64,000 bases of DNA from CAWAYR01 sp050250875 (lineage in GTDB: Bacteria; Acidobacteriota; Vicinamibacteria; Vicinamibacterales; UBA2999), in the NCBI GenBank assembly GCA_050250875.1, contig JBFWNV010000003.1, positions 186,001-250,000 on the forward strand, read 5' to 3'. A program made the position numbers and the translations under genes. The notes below the pieces were generated by a model. It was not told the DNA's origin. It saw only the letters and a program-made list of their open reading frames with translations, and ran no database searches. The stretch's first letter is position 1; every line of letters starts with the position of its first letter. Below, piece by piece: positions 60,660 to 64,000 of the stretch.

Positions 60660-60686
60660 GACCGTGTCTGCCCCCTGGTGCCCGAG

Positions 60687-60715
60687 ATTATCGCAGCGGT
60701 GACCGCCGGCCCCAA
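60687..60715 (-). promoter_or_regulatory. Promoter of the aminotransferase gene
   Basis: Minus strand TTGGGG (60715-60710), 17-base spacer, GATAAT (60692-60687), 28 bases before the ATG. Confidence 0.45.
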
Positions 60716-60744
60716 GCCCGGGCATCGCGCGCCCGGCGTTCCAT

Positions 60745-60760
60745 CTGATACACCTATCAG
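60745..60760. repeat. CTGATA-CACC-TATCAG palindrome
   Basis: A perfect inverted repeat (arms 60745-60750 and 60755-60760) in an AT-richer pocket between the aminotransferase gene and the 57-residue gene. A plausible operator for the neighbouring LysR or another regulator. Confidence 0.6.
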
Positions 60761-60840
60761 TGCAATCGGATCATTCTATTCTGCGCGTGGGTGGCGGGCG
60801 GTAGGATCGACATCTGTTCTCCACCCCCTGGCAGGTGCCC

Positions 60841-61014
60841 ATGACTTTGCACAACGAACGCGTCATCAGCATCGCCCTGCCCGACGAGGTCTGGCGGGCG
60901 TTCACGCAGGCACAGCCGGATCCGATCGTGTGGCTCAAGGCGCGCATCCAGGAGTCGATCGACTCGGCGCGCAGCGGATCCACGCCGCCGGCGCCGCCGG
61001 TGGGCCGCGCCTAG
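60841..61014 (+). CDS. Hypothetical 57-residue protein
   Basis: ATG 60841 opens 57 codons ending at TAG. The frame uses G or C in almost every third position, as real genes here do. 'VISIALPDEVWRAFTQAQPDPIVWLKARIQESI' is amphipathic and mixed strand/helix, then comes a Pro/Gly-rich tail. A ribbon-helix-helix fold is conceivable but unproved. A weak promoter (TTCTGC-17-TAGGAT, 60779-60807) and a CAGGTG stretch precede it. It is convergent with the VWFA gene. Confidence 0.55.
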   Translation: MTLHNERVISIALPDEVWRAFTQAQPDPIVWLKARIQESIDSARSGSTPPAPPVGRA

Positions 61015-61037
61015 CGCACCACCTCGTTCCCCCGCGC

Positions 61038-62309
61038 CTAGCGGGTCTGCGGCGGCTGCCGCAGCGTGTACGACGTCCGCGACCACACGTTCAGCCCCTC
61101 GCGCTTCACCTTCACCTCGATCTTGCGCGTCCGCTTCAGCGGATCGGGGTTGCTCGAGTAGTAGCCCACCACGTAGTAGTCGCTGGTCTCGGCGTCGATC
61201 CGCTTCAAGCCCTTGTCGAAGTTGTTCTGGTTGACGATGGCGATGCCGCCGGTTTCCTGGGCCAGCACCCGCAGGCTGTCCTGGGTGGTGCGGAGGTACT
61301 CCTGGAAGTCGCTCGGATCGACCGTCTCGTCGAGGTCCTGGCCGGCGACCAGGCCGCGCGGGTCGATGGTGTAGAAGGTGGCGTTGGCGCGGTTGGCCGA
61401 ACGCGTCAGGTCGGCCATCTCGCGGGCCAGGTCGGCGTCGGCGAACTGCTGCCCCTGGTTGAACTGCTGGTTGAACTGCTGTCCTTCTTCCTGCGTCTGG
61501 CCCATGCGGCCGCCGTAGATCGGATCCTCGCCCGCCCGCTGTTTCTCGAACGGGTTGAAGTCGAAGCCGTTGCTCACCCAGATCACCGCCTTGCGCCGGT
61601 TGTTGATCCGTTCGAGCTGGGTGACCAGGTCGCGGGCCGTCGAAAAGGCCACCTGGGCGCGATAGCGGACCTCGGCCGGCCCCTGCGCGCCATCCTGCCC
61701 CTGGATGATGTCCGACGGCTTGAGCCCGTTGCCGGTGATGCGCTTGATCGCCTCGTCGAGCACCTTGCGGTCGTAGGTGAGGTCGATGGCCAGCGACGAC
61801 GGCCCGGTCGAGACGATGCCGAACATGTCGCCTTCGTGCACCAGCTGCCGGGCGATGCGCTTGAACAGATCGCGGATGCGGCCGGTGTTGCGGAAGTCGA
61901 GGTGCAGGTCGTCGACGATGATGAGGAAGATGCGTCCGGCGGCGTCGTTGCGCGGCCGCGCGGTGGGCAGGATGATGCCCTCCTGCGGCGGCGGCGGCGG
62001 CGGCGCCTGCAGGTTGAGCACCCGGCCGCCGTGCACCAGCGTCATCGACGCCATCTCCTGCTTGACGCCGTCCTCGTAGACCTCGATGTCGTCCTTGGTC
62101 AGGTCGGCGACGAACTGATCGCGGCCGTCGCGCACGATCACGTCGGTGGTCACCAGGTCGATGGCCACCCGGAAATCGGGCGGGGCCTGCCCCGGTTGCG
62201 CGGGCGGCGGCGCCGGGGCCTGCTGACGCGCGGCCGGCGTCGCGCCCGAAACGAGCAGCACGCCGAGCGCGAGCCCGGCACTGACGGCGGCGAGGCGGCG
62301 GGTGTGCAT
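61038..62309 (-). CDS. VWFA-related protein (acidobacterial type), exported
   Basis: 423 residues from ATG 62309 with a signal peptide (1-28). N-terminal 'FRVAIDLVTTDVIVRDGRDQFVADLTKDDIEVYEDGVKQ' is the segment that precedes the von Willebrand A domain in this family; 'IFLIIVDDLHLDFRNTGRI' (MIDAS-like DxxxD region) and 'AVIWVSNGFDFNPF' lie in the VWA fold; the last 100 residues form a C-terminal beta region. A Gln-rich repeat 'QQFNQQFNQGQQFADADLA' interrupts it (about residues 270-290). It is probably an adhesion or envelope-scaffold protein. Function is not established. Confidence 0.9.
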   Translation of the reverse strand: MHTRRLAAVSAGLALGVLLVSGATPAARQQAPAPPPAQPGQAPPDFRVAIDLVTTDVIVRDGRDQFVADLTKDDIEVYEDGVKQEMASMTLVHGGRVLNLQAPPPPPPQEGIILPTARPRNDAAGRIFLIIVDDLHLDFRNTGRIRDLFKRIARQLVHEGDMFGIVSTGPSSLAIDLTYDRKVLDEAIKRITGNGLKPSDIIQGQDGAQGPAEVRYRAQVAFSTARDLVTQLERINNRRKAVIWVSNGFDFNPFEKQRAGEDPIYGGRMGQTQEEGQQFNQQFNQGQQFADADLAREMADLTRSANRANATFYTIDPRGLVAGQDLDETVDPSDFQEYLRTTQDSLRVLAQETGGIAIVNQNNFDKGLKRIDAETSDYYVVGYYSSNPDPLKRTRKIEVKVKREGLNVWSRTSYTLRQPPQTR

Positions 62310-62316
62310 AGCCGCC

Positions 62317-62322
62317 AGTATA
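62317..62322 (-). promoter_or_regulatory. -10 element of the VWFA gene, leaderless
   Basis: Minus-strand TATACT ends seven bases before ATG 62309. No Shine-Dalgarno sequence separates them. Confidence 0.45.
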
Positions 62323-62356
62323 GACGGTCTGGCAGCGGCGGCGGACGGCCCCGGGC

Positions 62357-63007
62357 CTACCCGAGTGAGCGGCGGATCGCCTCGACCTCGGCGTCGATCC
62401 GAGCCATGCCGGACAGCACGGCGTCGGGCGACGTCCAGCCGTCGGGGTCGATCGCCGCCAGACGCCCGGCAATCGCCGACCGCGCCGCGGCGTCGGGCCA
62501 TGCATGGGCCTCGACCTCGTCCACGAGCTGCTGGTGCCGGGCGCGCAGGCCCGCGGCGATGCCTCGGCCGAGCAGATCGGCGAGCAGATCGGGCCCGCTC
62601 GTGGCCGCAGGCGGCACCGCGTCGGCCGGCTCCGCCAGCTCATCTGCGGCCTGGGCCGTCGGCTCGGCAGGCACCGGCGACGCGTCGAAGGCCATCGACG
62701 GCTCGTCGGTGCCCTCGTCCGACTCCGGACGCCGCGGCCTGCGTTTGCGCGGCGGCAGCGGCGCCTCGACCTCGACCGGCGTCATCGCCCCCATATCGAG
62801 GATGTACGGCCAGTCGAAGTCGATGTCCGGATACTGCGCTTCGAGCATCCGCATGGCGCCGTCGTCGAGGGCCGGCCGGCCGATGCGCAGGCCCGGCGCC
62901 GTGCGATACCAATACAGCACGCGGGCCGGCTCGCCCGGCGCCGCGACGTGCACCAGGAACGTGTTCTCGACCCCGCGCCGATCGGCGGTGAGGCGCAAAT
63001 ACGGCAC
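62357..63007 (-). CDS. Hypothetical protein with Ala/Pro-rich linker
   Basis: 216 residues, GTG start. N-terminal domain 'PYLRLTADRRGVENTFLVHVAAPGEPARVLYWYRTAPGLRIGRPALDDGA' reads as a beta-rich fold and ends near 'FDWPYILDMG'. A charged Pro/Ala linker (80-135) follows, then a helical C-terminal domain ('LLADLLGRGIAAGLRARHQQLVDEVE'). I do not recognise the family. It lies 13 bases after the histone-like gene and 47 before the VWFA gene, all on one strand. Confidence 0.7.
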   Translation of the reverse strand: MPYLRLTADRRGVENTFLVHVAAPGEPARVLYWYRTAPGLRIGRPALDDGAMRMLEAQYPDIDFDWPYILDMGAMTPVEVEAPLPPRKRRPRRPESDEGTDEPSMAFDASPVPAEPTAQAADELAEPADAVPPAATSGPDLLADLLGRGIAAGLRARHQQLVDEVEAHAWPDAAARSAIAGRLAAIDPDGWTSPDAVLSGMARIDAEVEAIRRSLG

Positions 63008-63019
63008 AGTCCAGCCCGT

Positions 63020-64000
63020 CTACCGCCGCTTGCCGCCCTTGGCTGCCGGCTTGGCGGCCTTGGTCCGGGCGGGAGGCGCGGCCGCCTTCTTCGCGGCCGC
63101 GGCGGCTGGCTTGGCCGCGGCCTTCGCCGCCGCCGGCTTGGCCACCGGCTTGGCGGGCGATTTGGCCGGCTTCGACGGTGGCGCGGCCGCGGACTTCGGC
63201 GCGGCGACCGATTTGGCGGCCGGCGCCGCCGGCCGCGCCGCCTTGGCGGGCGCCGCTGCCCCCTTGCCTGGGGCAACGGGCTTGCCCGGCGCCGTCGGCG
63301 CCTTCGCCACCGGTTTCGCGGCAGCCGGGGCCGCTGGCGCAGCCGGCTTCATGGGCGCCGGCTTCGCCGCCGGGGCGCCCTTCGAGACCGGCACGCCCGC
63401 TTTGGCAGACGCCGGAACCGGGGCTGCCGGCGTGGTCGTGCTCGACTTGGCTGCCGACGCCTTCGCCGCGGCCACGAACTTTCCGAGCGCGGCCTTCTGC
63501 GCGGCAGTCCGCACCGGCGACCTGGTTTCCACCTGGCGCGGCGGGGGTGGAGGCGGCGGCGGAGGCGGCGGGGGCGGTGGCGGCGGCGGCGGGGCCACCT
63601 TGATCCGCGGCGTGCCGGCGAGTCCGGCCTTGCGGGCGGCCGCCAGCTGCGCGTCGGTGGCCTTCTGCACCAGCGTGAAGCGCACCTGATCGAGATTGGT
63701 GTGGTACGTCCACAGCTCGGCGACGGTGACGTTGTGCTCGCGGCACAGCCGCCGCACGGTGTCGAGCGTATGCGGCGGCACGTAGAGGTGGAACGGCACG
63801 CGCAGGCGGCTGAACGGCCCCCACTGGGCCAGCGTTTCGAGCGAGTTCACCGACTCGCCCGTCTCCACCTCGACGACGCCGTCGAACTTGCGCGCCTTGT
63901 CGCCGGTGAGCAGGATCAGGTCGGGCACGAACTCGGTGGTGCCGAACACCACCGACGTCGGCGGCTCGCCGCCGACGTTGATGACCGGGTCGTGCTTCTT
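63020..64000 (-). CDS. Poly-proline and histone H1-like tail protein, N-terminus beyond right edge
   Basis: The frame is open to the right edge, so the N-terminus is missing. The visible part begins with a small domain ('EVETGESVNSLETLAQWGPFSRLRVPFHLYVPPHTLDTVRRLCREHNV'), followed by a short helix, 18 consecutive prolines (63539-63592) and a 140-residue Ala/Lys/Pro-rich tail ('KPVAKPAAAKAAAKPAAAAAK', 'RTKAAKPAAKGGKRR'). Such tails resemble histone H1 and could bind DNA or RNA. I do not recognise the N-terminal domain. The polyproline stretch would need EF-P for efficient translation. Confidence 0.75.
   Translation of the reverse strand, partial: KKHDPVINVGGEPPTSVVFGTTEFVPDLILLTGDKARKFDGVVEVETGESVNSLETLAQWGPFSRLRVPFHLYVPPHTLDTVRRLCREHNVTVAELWTYHTNLDQVRFTLVQKATDAQLAAARKAGLAGTPRIKVAPPPPPPPPPPPPPPPPPPRQVETRSPVRTAAQKAALGKFVAAAKASAAKSSTTTPAAPVPASAKAGVPVSKGAPAAKPAPMKPAAPAAPAAAKPVAKAPTAPGKPVAPGKGAAAPAKAARPAAPAAKSVAAPKSAAAPPSKPAKSPAKPVAKPAAAKAAAKPAAAAAKKAAAPPARTKAAKPAAKGGKRR

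Noticed and set aside
60483..63689. 1068-codon plus-strand frame
   Set aside because: Antisense to the VWFA, hypothetical and histone-like genes; composition is that of a GC-rich shadow frame.

Overview
The window is uniformly GC-rich, densely packed DNA from a free-living bacterium, most likely an Acidobacteriota member (class Vicinamibacteria is my guess). The basis is the family content: a VWFA-related protein of the acidobacterial type, an Oar-like TonB-dependent receptor with an N-terminal carboxypeptidase-regulatory domain, a Ser/Thr kinase fused to TolB-like and TPR modules, a soluble PQQ dehydrogenase, and paired M16 peptidases. No rRNA, CRISPR array, transposase, integrase or phage gene was seen. 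One tRNA (Pro, GGG) is present. The taxonomic call is inference from protein families only.

Layout. 1-5.4 kb (minus): two coupled M16 peptidases (the second runs off the left edge), a DUF3810 membrane metallopeptidase-like protein, a fibronectin-III protein, tRNA-Pro, a MerR regulator and the GTPase Der. 5.4-10.2 kb (plus): HU/IHF, an M50 site-2 protease and a 1144-residue Ser/Thr kinase with two tandem TolB-like/TPR modules. 20.2-10.3 kb (minus): one apparent eight-gene operon, ugd-galE-ABC exporter-yicC-gmk-coaBC-udg-priA, in which coaBC carries an in-frame amber codon. 20.3-28.0 kb (plus): a glycan assembly operon with five glycosyltransferases, a polyprenyl-phosphate sugar-phosphate transferase and UDP-glucuronate decarboxylase. 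Together with the divergent ugd/galE/ABC genes it can make and use UDP-glucuronate, UDP-xylose and UDP-galactose.

28.0-39.3 kb (minus): DUF488, a Tat-type peroxiredoxin with a PQQ dehydrogenase, CDP-alcohol phosphatidyltransferase, a TPR/SLH lipoprotein, HflX, an MFS transporter, class II fructose bisphosphatase, SAM hydrolase, a methyltransferase-like protein and a bactofilin. 39.4-45.6 kb: cysteine desulfurase-mnmA (plus), facing glgA-trxA-trxB (minus), then an FdhE-like gene. 45.6-51.5 kb: a D-Ala-D-Ala carboxypeptidase, an M20 peptidase and the Oar-like receptor. 51.7-60.7 kb: a large polytopic membrane protein, a membrane spermidine-synthase-like/TPR fusion, a small Cys/His protein, an orphan DNA methyltransferase, a LysR regulator and an aminotransferase. 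60.8-64 kb: a 57-residue protein, a VWFA protein, a hypothetical protein and a poly-proline/histone-H1-like protein truncated by the right edge.

Two points stand out. First, at about ten genes a -10-like TANNNT hexamer ends only 7-10 bases before the start codon, which predicts leaderless or nearly leaderless mRNAs. Second, coaBC, normally essential, is split by a single TAG while both halves keep their motifs. I see no clear novel defence or mobile system. The most distinctive unit is the compact glycan locus with its own ABC exporter and no visible polymerase or flippase.
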